From Cylindrospermum sp. FACHB-282 (GTDB taxonomy: Bacteria > Cyanobacteriota > Cyanobacteriia > Cyanobacteriales > Nostocaceae), in NCBI RefSeq assembly GCF_014697195.1, contig NZ_JACJRJ010000005.1:106044-170043 (forward strand): a stretch of DNA of 64,000 bases. The letters run 5' to 3'. The notes beneath the pieces were generated by a model, which was given only the letters and a program-made list of their open reading frames with translations, did not search any database and was not told the origin of the DNA. The position numbers and the translations under genes were made by a program. The first letter of the stretch is position 1. Each line of letters starts with the position of its first letter. This document shows positions 52,010 through 61,270 of this stretch, in pieces.

Positions 52010-52804
52010 TTAGGGAATAATTGGCAGTTCTGAGGGAAAAAAGTCCAGGTGATAGCGATAAAGGGCAACGGGTCGAGAAGCTGCGGTAAAATAATCTGGA
52101 TCTTGAGGAGAAAGGTAAACAGCAGTTACTTGGTCTGCTTCAATTCCTGGGTTGGATGTAGAAAGTTTGTGGTAGGCGGTGGTAGATTCTACAGAATTTA
52201 AATAAGGATTTGAACTACCTTTAAATAGTTGTTGAAACACTTCTGTGGTGATAAACTTATTATCTGGTGTTGTTTCTGTAGCGCGGGCGGTGACGATAGA
52301 AACTAACTGGCGTTCACCACGCAAAAATGTAATTTGACGATTAGGCGAATCTGGATCTACTTTGACTGATAGCACAGATTGATTACCTAAATAAGCCCGT
52401 GCCAAATTCAAGCTATTAAATGCTCTATCAGCTACTAGAATTAGTTTTTTGTGATCTAGCTTAGGGATGATTTTTAAGCCAGAAATAGGTAGTTGCACTT
52501 TGACAAATCTGACTAAGAAACTCACAGGCTGATTTAATTGGCGGCGATTTCCTTCAAACCCAGGTGTGAGGATATCTGGTGCTAAAGGTGCAGCCAAATC
52601 AACTAAAGTACTTGTAACTTGCCAATAACCAGCCATCCATTCAGGATAAGCCAAATCTCCGATGGCAGGTTGTACTGAAGTTAATTTTTCCCACTGGGGA
52701 AAGTTTGCTAATCTTTCAGCTAATTCTCCGGCTTGAGCCTCCCCACTCAAGAGCAGGAATAACACCGTTAAGCAAAAACTCCAAATTACTTTAATAGTAA
52801 ACAT
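52010..52804 (-). CDS. DUF6816-type lumenal/periplasmic protein
   Basis: A 264-aa protein with a Sec signal peptide (F-C-L-T-V-L-F-L-L-L-S-G-E-A-Q-A, cleaved near A-Q-A). The mature part has the conserved Y-P-E-W-M-A-G-Y-W-Q-V-T-S-T and R-Y-H-L-D-F-F-P. Such proteins occur in cyanobacteria and chloroplasts; function unclear. Confidence 0.75.
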   Translation of the reverse strand: MFTIKVIWSFCLTVLFLLLSGEAQAGELAERLANFPQWEKLTSVQPAIGDLAYPEWMAGYWQVTSTLVDLAAPLAPDILTPGFEGNRRQLNQPVSFLVRFVKVQLPISGLKIIPKLDHKKLILVADRAFNSLNLARAYLGNQSVLSVKVDPDSPNRQITFLRGERQLVSIVTARATETTPDNKFITTEVFQQLFKGSSNPYLNSVESTTAYHKLSTSNPGIEADQVTAVYLSPQDPDYFTAASRPVALYRYHLDFFPSELPIIP

Positions 52805-52910
52805 AAGTAGAGCAACGTAAATAATTAAAAGTTTGTAGTGAGGGCTTTAGCCCTCAAATCAATCATGTTAATCCTTTAATCTGAGAATCTTGATCCCAAT
52901 TACCAATTTA

Positions 52911-53864
52911 TTATTTTTCGTACTGTTCGTAAGCAGCGACAATGCGCTGAACTAGAGGATGACGCACGACATCTTTTTGAGAGAATTCGCAAAAGGCAAT
53001 GCCTTCAACGTGTTTGAGAATTTGCAAGGCGACTATTAAGCCTGATTGTTGGTGAATTGGCAAATCGGTTTGTGTGATGTCACCGGTAATTACCATGCGG
53101 GAACCAAAACCCAAACGAGTCAAAACCATTTTCATTTGAGCGGGTGTGGTATTTTGAGCTTCATCAACAATTACAAAGGCGTTGTTTAAGGTACGTCCCC
53201 GCATATAGGCGAGTGGTGCGACTTCAATGACGCCACGTTCTATTAAATTGGGTATTTTTTCTGGATCGATAAATTCATTGATGGCGTCATAAAGTGGGCG
53301 AAGATAGGGATCAACTTTTTGCTGCAAGTCTCCGGGCAAAAATCCGAGTTTTTCACCAGCTTCGACGGCAGGACGGGTTAAAATCAGCTTTTCAAATTGA
53401 TTGCTGAGGAGTGCTTGGACGGCGACGACAACGGCGAGATAAGTCTTGCCAGTACCTGCGGGGCCGATACCAAAGGTGAGATCGCGCTTGCGGATGGCGT
53501 CGATGTATTTTCGCTGGACGAAGGTTTTGGCACGGATTTCTTCACCCCGGCGCGTTTTGGCGAGGATCTCTCGCTGTAAATCTTGCAGTTCACCTTGGCG
53601 ATCGCTATCTAGGGCAAGACGTGCTGTTAAAATATCAGCACTGGAGATGTAATTGCCTTTACTCCAAAGAGTTTCCAGCGATCGCACTAATCGCGCCGCC
53701 AAATCAATTTGCTGTTCGCTGCCAGAAATGAGTAGTTCTTGTCCGCGCAGCACTAAGCTGGCTCCTGTTTGCCGAGACAGGATTTTGAGATTTTCTTCCC
53801 CATATCCCGCTAGAGCGATCGCACTGGGAACATTAGGCAGCTGAATTGTGTAGGCACCTGCCAT
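52911..53864 (-). CDS. phoH: PhoH family protein
   Basis: About 317 aa from Met 53864 (M-A-G-A-Y-T-I-Q-L-P); the frame is open to 53930. KH-like N-terminus, then P-loop ATPase with G-P-A-G-T-G-K-T-Y and V-I-V-D-E-A-Q-N. PhoH/YbeZ proteins are linked to rRNA processing. Upstream 486 bp lacks a recognised gene. Confidence 0.92.
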   Translation of the reverse strand: MAGAYTIQLPNVPSAIALAGYGEENLKILSRQTGASLVLRGQELLISGSEQQIDLAARLVRSLETLWSKGNYISSADILTARLALDSDRQGELQDLQREILAKTRRGEEIRAKTFVQRKYIDAIRKRDLTFGIGPAGTGKTYLAVVVAVQALLSNQFEKLILTRPAVEAGEKLGFLPGDLQQKVDPYLRPLYDAINEFIDPEKIPNLIERGVIEVAPLAYMRGRTLNNAFVIVDEAQNTTPAQMKMVLTRLGFGSRMVITGDITQTDLPIHQQSGLIVALQILKHVEGIAFCEFSQKDVVRHPLVQRIVAAYEQYEK

Positions 53865-54350
53865 AGTATTTCTTAATTCCTGTGGAGCAGTTCTTGATTG
53901 TTCTTGATTAAAGTGATATTTTCCCGCCAACTGCGAAAAGGCAATTTTTCTGAGAAAATTTTCTGTACTAATTTATACTATTTTAAACTAGATTTTCTAG
54001 GAAAACTAAGTCTCATAAATAAAAGTTTTCTCTAATTTTGGCAGTCTTTTATTTAGCAATAAACTTTACTTGTTTTCAAAAATATGTTAGTAAATTTACT
54101 TAAGTTTTTTAAGTTTCTAATATTTTTGGAGAGAGGGTAGAGACACTAGTAATTGCGCCTCTACTTTGTATAGGTTTCAAACCTGGAATTGAAAGATATA
54201 GTTGGCGAGAAAAACTTTTTATTTCTTATCCCCACTTTTGATCAAACTTAACTGCTCTCGCGGGGGTGTTCAGAGGAGTTAAGCCCACCGTTCACCCCAT
54301 CGCCGCCACTGGGGTGGACGGCATAGGGATTCTGGCGGAATTTGTTAAAC
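53865..54350. ncRNA. Intergenic region with two adjacent hairpins downstream of khpA
   Basis: CCGTTCACCCCA/TGGGGTGGACGG (54288-54321) and CTTAACT-CTCT/AGAG-AGTTAAG (54247-54283) are two consecutive stems just downstream of the rpsP-khpA unit. The second is followed on the minus strand by AT-rich sequence. They may form a structured 3' end or terminator. The remaining ~370 bp shows nothing. Confidence 0.4.
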
Positions 54351-54785
54351 CTAGCGGGCGCGGGGTTTAGCAATAGGTCTGGGTGGTGCGTTTCCACTTC
54401 TTTCTCTCGATTTTGGTGGCGCTATTCGCTCTTCCTGTTCTTCATCAAAAAACATCCCTTCCCGACCTTGGGAAGTGCTGCCGTAGATGTCCAGGTATAC
54501 TGTTTGTCCAGCAACTTCTGCTGCTGCGGCAATTACTGTGCGAATCGCCTGAATATTGCGTCCTCCCCGACCAAACACTTTTCCTTTATCTGTGCTGTCA
54601 AAGGCGATGCGAATCCAAGCCCGTTTGAGGATTTGAGAAATTTCACAATCGACGCTTAAAGACCCTGGAGATTCTAAAAACGGCTCCATAAGAAACCTTA
54701 CCAGCCCAACGTAGTTTGGGCTAGCTGCTGGAGATTTTGTTTCGACGTTATGATGCGGCTGTTGCACTGACCTGTTCAAAAACAT
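54351..54785 (-). CDS. khpA: KH-domain RNA-binding protein KhpA
   Basis: A protein of up to 144 aa. The KH signature is [13 protein letters not shown], with L-S-V-D-C-E-I-S-Q. The C-terminus is a basic Pro/Arg-rich tail. In other bacteria KhpA also follows rpsP. If the ATG at 54785 is used, it overlaps rpsP by 38 bp; an internal ATG at 54689 would cut off family sequence (V-G-L-V-R-F-L). Confidence 0.87.
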   Translation of the reverse strand: MFLNRSVQQPHHNVETKSPAASPNYVGLVRFLMEPFLESPGSLSVDCEISQILKRAWIRIAFDSTDKGKVFGRGGRNIQAIRTVIAAAAEVAGQTVYLDIYGSTSQGREGMFFDEEQEERIAPPKSRERSGNAPPRPIAKPRAR

Positions 54786-55008
54786 TGGCTTTTACTAGGA
54801 TGCGACGGACGGTGTCAGTGGGTTGAGCGCCTTGTTGTAGTCGCTTGACGATGCCTGGGATATCCAATCGCACTTCATCGGTTCTGGGGTTGTAGTATCC
54901 CAATTCTTCTAGGGGGCGACCATCGCGGCGAGCGAGGTTGTTAATAGCGATAATGCGGTAACTTGCTTCGCGTTTTTTACCGAATCGCTTCAAGCGCAGT
55001 TTGATCAT
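54748..55008 (-). CDS. rpsP: 30S ribosomal protein S16
   Basis: An 86-aa protein with the S16 start [10 protein letters not shown] and [12 protein letters not shown]. Part of the ffh-rpsP-khpA order common in bacteria. Confidence 0.97.
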   Translation of the reverse strand: MIKLRLKRFGKKREASYRIIAINNLARRDGRPLEELGYYNPRTDEVRLDIPGIVKRLQQGAQPTDTVRRILVKANVFEQVSATAAS

Positions 55009-55167
55009 GTTGAGAAATCGTTCTCCTGTTGGTAGGTATTGGTTTTGTACTTGACGAGGAAGTGGCTGGGCTGGGGTTGCCTCTGTTCAGGACTTCCGCT
55101 GCTGGAATGCTAATTTTAGCACTTGCCTAGCATTAACTGCTATTAGTCCTTTTTCATTTGTTGAGGA

Positions 55168-56625
55168 CTAAAGACTCCCGAAGCCTTTCTTCTTTTTATC
55201 TTTCTTTTTCTTTTTCGTGGCGGCGCCGGTATTGTAACCACGCCATCCGGGGGCTGGGGGACGATTACCAGGGGCTGCGAAGGCGTTATTCATGCCACCG
55301 CCGAACATTCCTGGCATACCAGGAAAGCCACCTTGACCCATTTGCTGCATGAGCGATCGCATTTTTTGGAAATCTGCCACTAGTTTACTCACATCCGCCT
55401 CCCTATAGCCAGCGCCAGAAGCAATTCGCCGCCGCCGACTGGGAGAACTTGAGAGCAAATCAGGGTCACGCCGTTCCTTGGTGGTCATGGAATTAATCAT
55501 CGCTTCACAGCGTTTTAGCTGGGTTTCTCCCTGTTTGAGTTGGTCATCAGAAAGTTTACCCATCCCCGGAATCATCTTCATGATCCCACCCAGGGAACCC
55601 ATATTTTTCAACAGGCGCATTTGCTTGAGAAAGTCAGTAAAGTCAAACTTCGCTGACAGGATTTTCTCCTGCATTTGTTCAGCATCTGCCATGTCAATCT
55701 CTTCCTGGGCTTTTTCTACCAGGGTCAAGACATCGCCCATACCGAGAATCCGCGACGCCATCCGGTCGGGATAAAACGGTTGCAGTGCTTCGACTTTTTC
55801 ACCCACACCCACAAACTTAATTGGTGCGCCGGAAATCTGGCGGACTGACAGCGCCGCACCACCACGGCTATCACCATCTAGCTTGGTGAGAATCGCCCCA
55901 GTAATCCCAATTTGATCGTGGAAGGTGCGGGTGAGATTTGCCGCCTCTTGACCAGTCATGGAGTCCACCACTAACAGGGTTTCATCGGGTTGGACTGTGG
56001 CTTTGATGCGGGCTAATTCCGCCATCATGTCTTCGTCAATTTGCAGGCGTCCGGCAGTATCAATAATTACGGTATTTACACCTTCTGCCCTGGCACGCTC
56101 CACACCTTGGCGAGCAATTTCCACTGGGTCAGCATCGCTACCCAATTCAAACACTGGTACGTCAATTTGCTTACCGAGTGTGATTAGCTGGTCGATAGCA
56201 GCGGGGCGATATACGTCTGTTGCTACTAATAAGCAGCTACGATTTAATTTACGTAAATGTAAAGCTAATTTAGCGCTAGCTGTGGTTTTCCCAGTACCCT
56301 GCAATCCAGCCATCAAAACGACGGTGGTTTGTCCCTCGGTTTCTGCTAGGGGAACATTCTCCTCACCCATCACCTGCACCAGTTCATCGTAAACAATTTT
56401 GATGAACTGCTGGTCAGGGCGCACACCAGAGATTACCTCGGCTCCCTGTGCTTTTGCTTCGACTTGGGTAATAAAATCTTTGACTACCTGGAGATTGACA
56501 TCTGCTTCCAACAAGGCGCGGCGCACTTCCCGCAAAGCGTCTTGGATGTTGGATTGAGAGATTTTGTCCTGTCCCCGCAGTTTTTTCCAGGCGGCTTCTA
56601 AACGGTCAGATAGTGCATCAAACAT
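55168..56625 (-). CDS. ffh: Signal recognition particle protein Ffh
   Basis: A 485-aa SRP GTPase. N domain, then G domain with G-L-Q-G-T-G-K-T-T, D-T-A-G-R and T-K-L-D-G-D. The M domain is Met-rich (Q-M-R-L-L-K-N-M-G). A Gly/Pro/Lys-rich tail ends the protein. Directs nascent membrane proteins to the translocon. Confidence 0.97.
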   Translation of the reverse strand: MFDALSDRLEAAWKKLRGQDKISQSNIQDALREVRRALLEADVNLQVVKDFITQVEAKAQGAEVISGVRPDQQFIKIVYDELVQVMGEENVPLAETEGQTTVVLMAGLQGTGKTTASAKLALHLRKLNRSCLLVATDVYRPAAIDQLITLGKQIDVPVFELGSDADPVEIARQGVERARAEGVNTVIIDTAGRLQIDEDMMAELARIKATVQPDETLLVVDSMTGQEAANLTRTFHDQIGITGAILTKLDGDSRGGAALSVRQISGAPIKFVGVGEKVEALQPFYPDRMASRILGMGDVLTLVEKAQEEIDMADAEQMQEKILSAKFDFTDFLKQMRLLKNMGSLGGIMKMIPGMGKLSDDQLKQGETQLKRCEAMINSMTTKERRDPDLLSSSPSRRRRIASGAGYREADVSKLVADFQKMRSLMQQMGQGGFPGMPGMFGGGMNNAFAAPGNRPPAPGWRGYNTGAATKKKKKDKKKKGFGSL

Positions 56626-56849
56626 AATGTAATTACAGGTAGTTAGCCAATGGGTTCTTTTGCATCGCCCAGATTAGCGATATCGCAAATTTCCGGTTGA
56701 GTTTTGAACGTGCTATTTACCAGCTTAGTAGTTTTCACTGCGTCTGTAGCAAGCGGAGAGCTACATACCCCTCTTTTGTCACTTTTCCTAAATGAAACGA
56801 TGTTACCCTTGCCATACAAGAGTTTTAGTCTAATGCTAATGCTGTAGGT

Positions 56850-57038
56850 ATGAGTCAAAGCTGGGTAAGGGATATTGAGACTAAGGGTAAGGATGCACCT
56901 ATTCCTGAAAAGTATACTGCTATAATTAAAGAAGTTTTAAATTTTAGAAAAGCTGTTGAAAATAATTTTATTGAGGTCAAAAAATATGACACAAACTCCA
57001 TCAGAAAGAATTGTCAGACGTGGGAGAATATTTCCTGA
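56850..57038 (+). CDS. Small hypothetical ORF upstream of retropepsin-like pair
   Basis: A 62-aa ORF (M-S-Q-S-W-V-R-D-I-E-T-K-G-K-D-A-P) overlapping the next gene by ~50 bp. No known family. It may be a real first gene of the small operon or a chance frame. Confidence 0.35.
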   Translation: MSQSWVRDIETKGKDAPIPEKYTAIIKEVLNFRKAVENNFIEVKKYDTNSIRKNCQTWENIS

Positions 57039-57303
57039 AATTCAATGGACAGAAGAACAAAAAGCTCAAGATAGAGCTAGAAGACAGGCATTTTATGAGC
57101 GTTGCTGGGTAATTTTTGAGCGGTTAAAACCAGAAATACTAGATAAATACTATGGTTGGTACATTGCGATTGAACCTGATAGCGGTGATTATTTTATTGA
57201 TCAGGATAAAGAAGTTGCAAGTAAAATGGCGAGAGAAAAGTATCCTAATGTGATTCATCATATTTTTGGCATTAATGAAACAGGAGTTAGTGGCAGAATA
57301 TGA
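56986..57303 (+). CDS. Hypothetical protein preceding aspartic-protease-like gene
   Basis: About 105 aa from Met 56986 (M-T-Q-T-P-S-E-R-I-V-R-R-G-R-I-F). Features W-Y-I-A-I-E-P-D-S-G-D-Y-F-I-D. Its stop overlaps the next start (ATGA). Proteins of this kind are common beside clan AA retropepsin-like genes in cyanobacteria; function unknown. Confidence 0.7.
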   Translation: MTQTPSERIVRRGRIFPEIQWTEEQKAQDRARRQAFYERCWVIFERLKPEILDKYYGWYIAIEPDSGDYFIDQDKEVASKMAREKYPNVIHHIFGINETGVSGRI

Positions 57304-57701
57304 TTGAGGGAAGATTTGGGGAAAATGGCCAAATTTATTTTGAAATTGATTTAATTGGTGGAGATAATTTCGGTTTTCCTGTAGAAACAATGTTAGATAC
57401 AGGATTTACTGAATTTTTAGCAATGAATAAACAGGATATAGAAAGTCTAGATTGGACTTTTTTAGGTCAAGATAAATTAAGAACTGCTCAAGGAGAAACT
57501 GAATTTGATGTCTATAGTGGTAGGGTAATAATAGATAGTCAAGAGTGGGAAGTTCCTGTATTTGCTGGAGATGAAATACAGGAAATTTTACTGGGGTCTC
57601 GATGGTTGAAGTTATTTATTTTAGTTGCTAATTATGGTGAAAATATAGTTAAATTGAGATCGCTAAATCCCCCCACTTGCGATAAACATCCAGCTTATTG
57701 A
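57300..57701 (+). CDS. Retropepsin-like (clan AA) aspartic protease family protein
   Basis: A 133-aa protein with the aspartic-protease type motif M-L-D-T-G-F-T near residue 31 and a second hydrophobic-G pair L-L-G-S-R-W-L. Single-domain, so it would act as a dimer. Co-translated with the gene before it. Confidence 0.75.
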   Translation: MIEGRFGENGQIYFEIDLIGGDNFGFPVETMLDTGFTEFLAMNKQDIESLDWTFLGQDKLRTAQGETEFDVYSGRVIIDSQEWEVPVFAGDEIQEILLGSRWLKLFILVANYGENIVKLRSLNPPTCDKHPAY

Positions 57702-57986
57702 CAATACTAAAACTCAAAACTATTGATATTACGTTTAAAAATAAGAACCACTCACCTTTATTGAGAATAAAAAAGGGTAATTTTCCACTACTCAATAACT
57801 CCCCTCCTTGTGATAATTGATTTTTGAGAAACCCTTACCCAATAAAGCTTTCAAACCCTAACCACTCAAATCACCTAAAACTTGTACATTATTAGGATGT
57901 GGCAAAACGTCTTTGTCTGCGTTAATCAACTAAATTGAAGGTAAGAATCGCCATTTTACAGCAAGATTACACATCTGAATATCGCC

Positions 57987-58628
57987 ATGACTAGCAACAC
58001 TCTGATTCAGCCCACAGAAATTATCCACCTATCAGGTATTAGTTGGCAAACCTATGAGAACCTACTAACTGAGTTAAGTGCTAGTCGCCGTCTCCGACTC
58101 ACTTACAATCGAGGTACTCTAGAAATTATGGTTCCTTCACCTGAACACGAAATTAATAAAAAAGTCTTGGGTCGATTTGTCGAGACTCTAGCAGAAGAAT
58201 TAGAAGTTAATATTCAACCCCTTGGTTCTACTACTTTCAAACGTCCAGAATTAAGTGGTGCAGAACCAGACGAATGTTTTTACCTGAAAAATATCAATCT
58301 CATCAAGGGCAAAAAAAGAATTAATTTACAACAAGATCCACCACCAGATTTAGTTGTGGAAGTTGATATTACCAGCAGTTCCAAAAATCGCTTTCAAGTC
58401 TATGCTGATATGAGTGTGCCGGAAATTTGGCGATATGATGGTAATGATTTTAGTATTAATATATTACAAAATAACAAATATATATCTGTTGAGCAAAGTT
58501 TAGCTTTTCCTAATTTACCGATTCTAGAAATTGCTAATTTTTTAGCCCAGGTTGGAGAGAAAGATTATTTAGAGTTGGTGAGGGAATTTCGCAACTGGGT
58601 TCAAGGCCAAATTCGGCAAAATCAATAG
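57987..58628 (+). CDS. Uma2 family (DUF820) putative endonuclease
   Basis: A 213-aa protein with P-D-E-C-F-Y, P-P-D-L-V-V-E-V-D-I-T-S-S-S and V-P-E-I-W-R-Y-D, typical of the PD-(D/E)XK-type Uma2 family. Active-site Asp and Glu appear intact. Confidence 0.87.
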   Translation: MTSNTLIQPTEIIHLSGISWQTYENLLTELSASRRLRLTYNRGTLEIMVPSPEHEINKKVLGRFVETLAEELEVNIQPLGSTTFKRPELSGAEPDECFYLKNINLIKGKKRINLQQDPPPDLVVEVDITSSSKNRFQVYADMSVPEIWRYDGNDFSINILQNNKYISVEQSLAFPNLPILEIANFLAQVGEKDYLELVREFRNWVQGQIRQNQ

Positions 58629-58679
58629 ACATACCTGTGCAGATAGACTTGAGATACTAACTCAGAGCAATTCTATGTG

Positions 58680-58840
58680 AGGTGGCGTCAAATAAATTCC
58701 GTAGAGACGTTGCATATAAAGCAATACGGTTCAGTTAAGCCTAAAAGCCAGTATTTACGTAGGTTGGGGAGCCACTGCTCGGCTAGAGTTTCGCGACTTA
58801 AAGCAAGTGGCGTTTGAGGAACGAAACCCAACATTATCAA
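58680..58840. repeat. Dispersed repeats after Uma2 gene
   Basis: GTAGAGACGTTGCATATAAA (58701-58720) and a CGTAGGTTGGGG ... AACCCAAC hairpin-type unit (58758-58832). No gene. Confidence 0.6.
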
Positions 58841-58847
58841 TAAATTT

Positions 58848-59042
58848 TTATAGCTGGTTTTCCTCCTGGGCGAGGATCTTTTTCATTTCTTCAGTAGTGC
58901 GCTCTCCTATTTGCAGATGTTTTGCTTTTTCCTGTAAAGCTTTCACCTCATCGTTATGAATCTGCTGATCGGCGCAAACTATATGTGTGAGGAGTAAAAA
59001 GCTATAGTTGAGTTGCTCGCCGGTTGCTATTCGGTCAGCCAT
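58848..59042 (-). CDS. Truncated TerB-like protein
   Basis: A 64-aa protein from Met 59042. L-N-Y-S-F-L-L-L-T-H-I-V-C-A-D-Q-Q-I-H-N-D-E resembles the first helices and the D-x-x-I-x-x-x-E motif of TerB-type domains, which are normally ~130 aa or more. It is either a short relative or a fragment ended by the repeats at 58680-58840. Confidence 0.5.
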   Translation of the reverse strand: MADRIATGEQLNYSFLLLTHIVCADQQIHNDEVKALQEKAKHLQIGERTTEEMKKILAQEENQL

Positions 59043-59217
59043 TATTACTTTAGTATAAATTATCATTTAGTCTAAGCAATATACGAAGGCTTTTGAACCG
59101 AAAATTTACTTAGTTTTGAGGATTTATCTGATGATTCACCAGTATGCAAGTAGGAATTTTTGCAACTGGTGAATGGGATGAGGATAAATTGAGGATTAAG
59201 TTAGCGATCGCAATATC

Positions 59218-59697
59218 CTAACTAGCTGCTGGTTTTGCACGCTGCTGCTGGTAAAACCGGACAACTTTTTGCACATAATCACCTGTAAAGCCTTTGTCGC
59301 AACCTTTATAGCTGCCGGTCATCCACCAACAAGCGGCACCACGCACAGAGGCAATTTCGTTGTTGTTGGTGGCGCGAAACTGGTTGTTTAACTCACGGCG
59401 CGTGATGCAAGAGACAACTTGACGCGCGATCGCTGGGTTGTTTTCAAACTGCGTTGGTGTTAGTTCCTTTTTAAGACAAGTTCTTGTCCAGCCTTTGAGA
59501 GTTTCCGGTTTAACTTGCCATTCACTGTAATATCCATCGTTGGCTTTTTTAGTTTGTGGTGCAGCCTTTCGCAACGCTTCTACCATCGCTGCAACTTGAG
59601 CATCAGAAACCGTTGGCTGTGCTTGAGCTAATAATGGTGACAATCCGAAGCTGACAATAACTCCGCCCAGTAGTAATCCTATGGGGTTTTTGATCAT
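59218..59697 (-). CDS. Secreted hypothetical protein
   Basis: About 159 aa from Met 59697 with a signal peptide (G-L-L-L-G-G-V-I-V-S-F-G-L-S-P-L-L-A-Q-A). Cysteines in T-C-L-K-K, V-S-C-I-T-R, A-A-C-W-W and K-G-C-D-K suggest disulfides. No recognised domain. Confidence 0.75.
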   Translation of the reverse strand: MIKNPIGLLLGGVIVSFGLSPLLAQAQPTVSDAQVAAMVEALRKAAPQTKKANDGYYSEWQVKPETLKGWTRTCLKKELTPTQFENNPAIARQVVSCITRRELNNQFRATNNNEIASVRGAACWWMTGSYKGCDKGFTGDYVQKVVRFYQQQRAKPAAS

Positions 59698-59796
59698 GAC
59701 TTGGGAATTATTTTTATATACCACGATGAAGCATCCTATGTCTTTACAGTACTAATTAGCAAGGCATGATGGACAGATTTAAGTAGTGCATATTCT

Positions 59797-61179
59797 TTAA
59801 CAACCAACTAAATCTTCTATAGTATTGGCATGATTTGGTAGTGCGGCTGTTAAAACTTCGCTACCTGTTTCTGTGACTAAAACATCATCTTCGATGCGGA
59901 TTCCTCGCACATCAGAAAATTCAGATAAGCGTTCCCAATTCACGACATTTTGATATTTTGAGCGCAGTTGAGGATCATTTAAAATTGCTGGGACTTGGTA
60001 AAACCCAGGCTCAATTGTGACTAACATACCTGGACGCAGGGGACGATTTAACCGTAGATAGCCTAAACCAAAGCGATCGCTTCTTTTCCTTCCCTCTTCA
60101 TACCCAGCTAAATCTCCCAAATCCTCCATATCATGGACATCTAAGCCCAGTAGATGACCAATACCGTGAGGAAAAAATAGGGCGTGGGCATCGATTTCTA
60201 CTAAATCCTGGGGATTGCCTTGTAAAATGCCTAAATCCACTAAACCTTCAGCTATGACATTGGCAGCTAATAGATGAATTTCTCTATACTCCACACCAGG
60301 GTAAATCTTGGCAATGCAAGCATCATGAGCCGCTAGCACCACATTATATATGTCTCTTTGGGTAGAGGAAAATTTGCCAGAAACAGGCCAAGTTCGAGTG
60401 ATATCAGCAGCCCAACCCATCCCAGTCTCTGCACCGACATCAGCCAGCAGTAAATCACCAGGCTGCAAATAGTGGTGATATTGCTCGTTATGTAAAACTT
60501 CGCCGTGAACGGTGACAATACTGTTGTAAGCGGTGGTCATATTATGGGCGATAATGACTCCTTCCATCGCCGCCCGAACTTCCGCTTCCCGTCGGGCGTT
60601 GGGTGTAGCAGCCATTCCGGCAATGTGTGCCTCAACACTAACAGCGGCTGCTTTTCGCAATTCAATTAACGCTTCTTCATCGTGGACAAGGCGCAGTGAT
60701 GCGATCGCTTTCGTTAACTCCAAATCAATTCCTTGGGGCGGATTTTGTGGTAAAACCCATCTATTCAATAGTTGTGATTGCTGTGTCCAGGTAGCAGCAT
60801 CCTGGACGGCAATTGTGGCTGCATTTTCTACCCACAGTTCTAATTCTGCCATTGGTCGGGCGCCATCCGCCCCCATCTTTTGGGCGATTTCTTCACGGGT
60901 TGGCATTTCTCCATGCCAAAGGGCGCTGCCGGGTTGGGGGTCATCGATGAATAGTTCTAGTTTGCCCCCTTCCAGGCGCATGACGGCATTTTGTAGCGGT
61001 AAACCAGCGAAGTAGAGGAAATTACTGCTAGCGCGAAATGGAAAGCGATTTGCGGGAAAGTTGCGCGGATTGCTGCTTCCTGACCACAAAATTGCCGGAA
61101 AATTAATCAGGCTGGCTAGTTTTTGGCGGCGGTGGCGTAGGGTATCGGCGAGGGAACTAGAGGTATTTTGGATCAGCAT
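59797..61179 (-). CDS. pepP: Xaa-Pro aminopeptidase (aminopeptidase P)
   Basis: About 460 aa from Met 61179. M24 metallopeptidase: D-V-G-A-E-T-G-M-G-W-A-A-D-I-T-R-T-W-P and G-H-L-L-G-L-D-V-H supply metal ligands, with I-E-P-G-F-Y and R-I-E-D-D-V. An AMP_N N-terminal domain precedes. Divergent from phzF gene. Confidence 0.9.
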   Translation of the reverse strand: MLIQNTSSSLADTLRHRRQKLASLINFPAILWSGSSNPRNFPANRFPFRASSNFLYFAGLPLQNAVMRLEGGKLELFIDDPQPGSALWHGEMPTREEIAQKMGADGARPMAELELWVENAATIAVQDAATWTQQSQLLNRWVLPQNPPQGIDLELTKAIASLRLVHDEEALIELRKAAAVSVEAHIAGMAATPNARREAEVRAAMEGVIIAHNMTTAYNSIVTVHGEVLHNEQYHHYLQPGDLLLADVGAETGMGWAADITRTWPVSGKFSSTQRDIYNVVLAAHDACIAKIYPGVEYREIHLLAANVIAEGLVDLGILQGNPQDLVEIDAHALFFPHGIGHLLGLDVHDMEDLGDLAGYEEGRKRSDRFGLGYLRLNRPLRPGMLVTIEPGFYQVPAILNDPQLRSKYQNVVNWERLSEFSDVRGIRIEDDVLVTETGSEVLTAALPNHANTIEDLVGC

Positions 61180-61270
61180 ATAGTTGTTTGGAGAGGAAAA
61201 TTTAAACGCAGAGGAACGCGGGGGTTCACGCAAAGGTACGCTGAGTTTATGGGCTAAATGAGGTGAATCT

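Noticed and set aside
56643..56858. 71-aa minus-strand ORF upstream of ffh
   Set aside because: No recognisable domain and sits in the ffh promoter region; probably chance.
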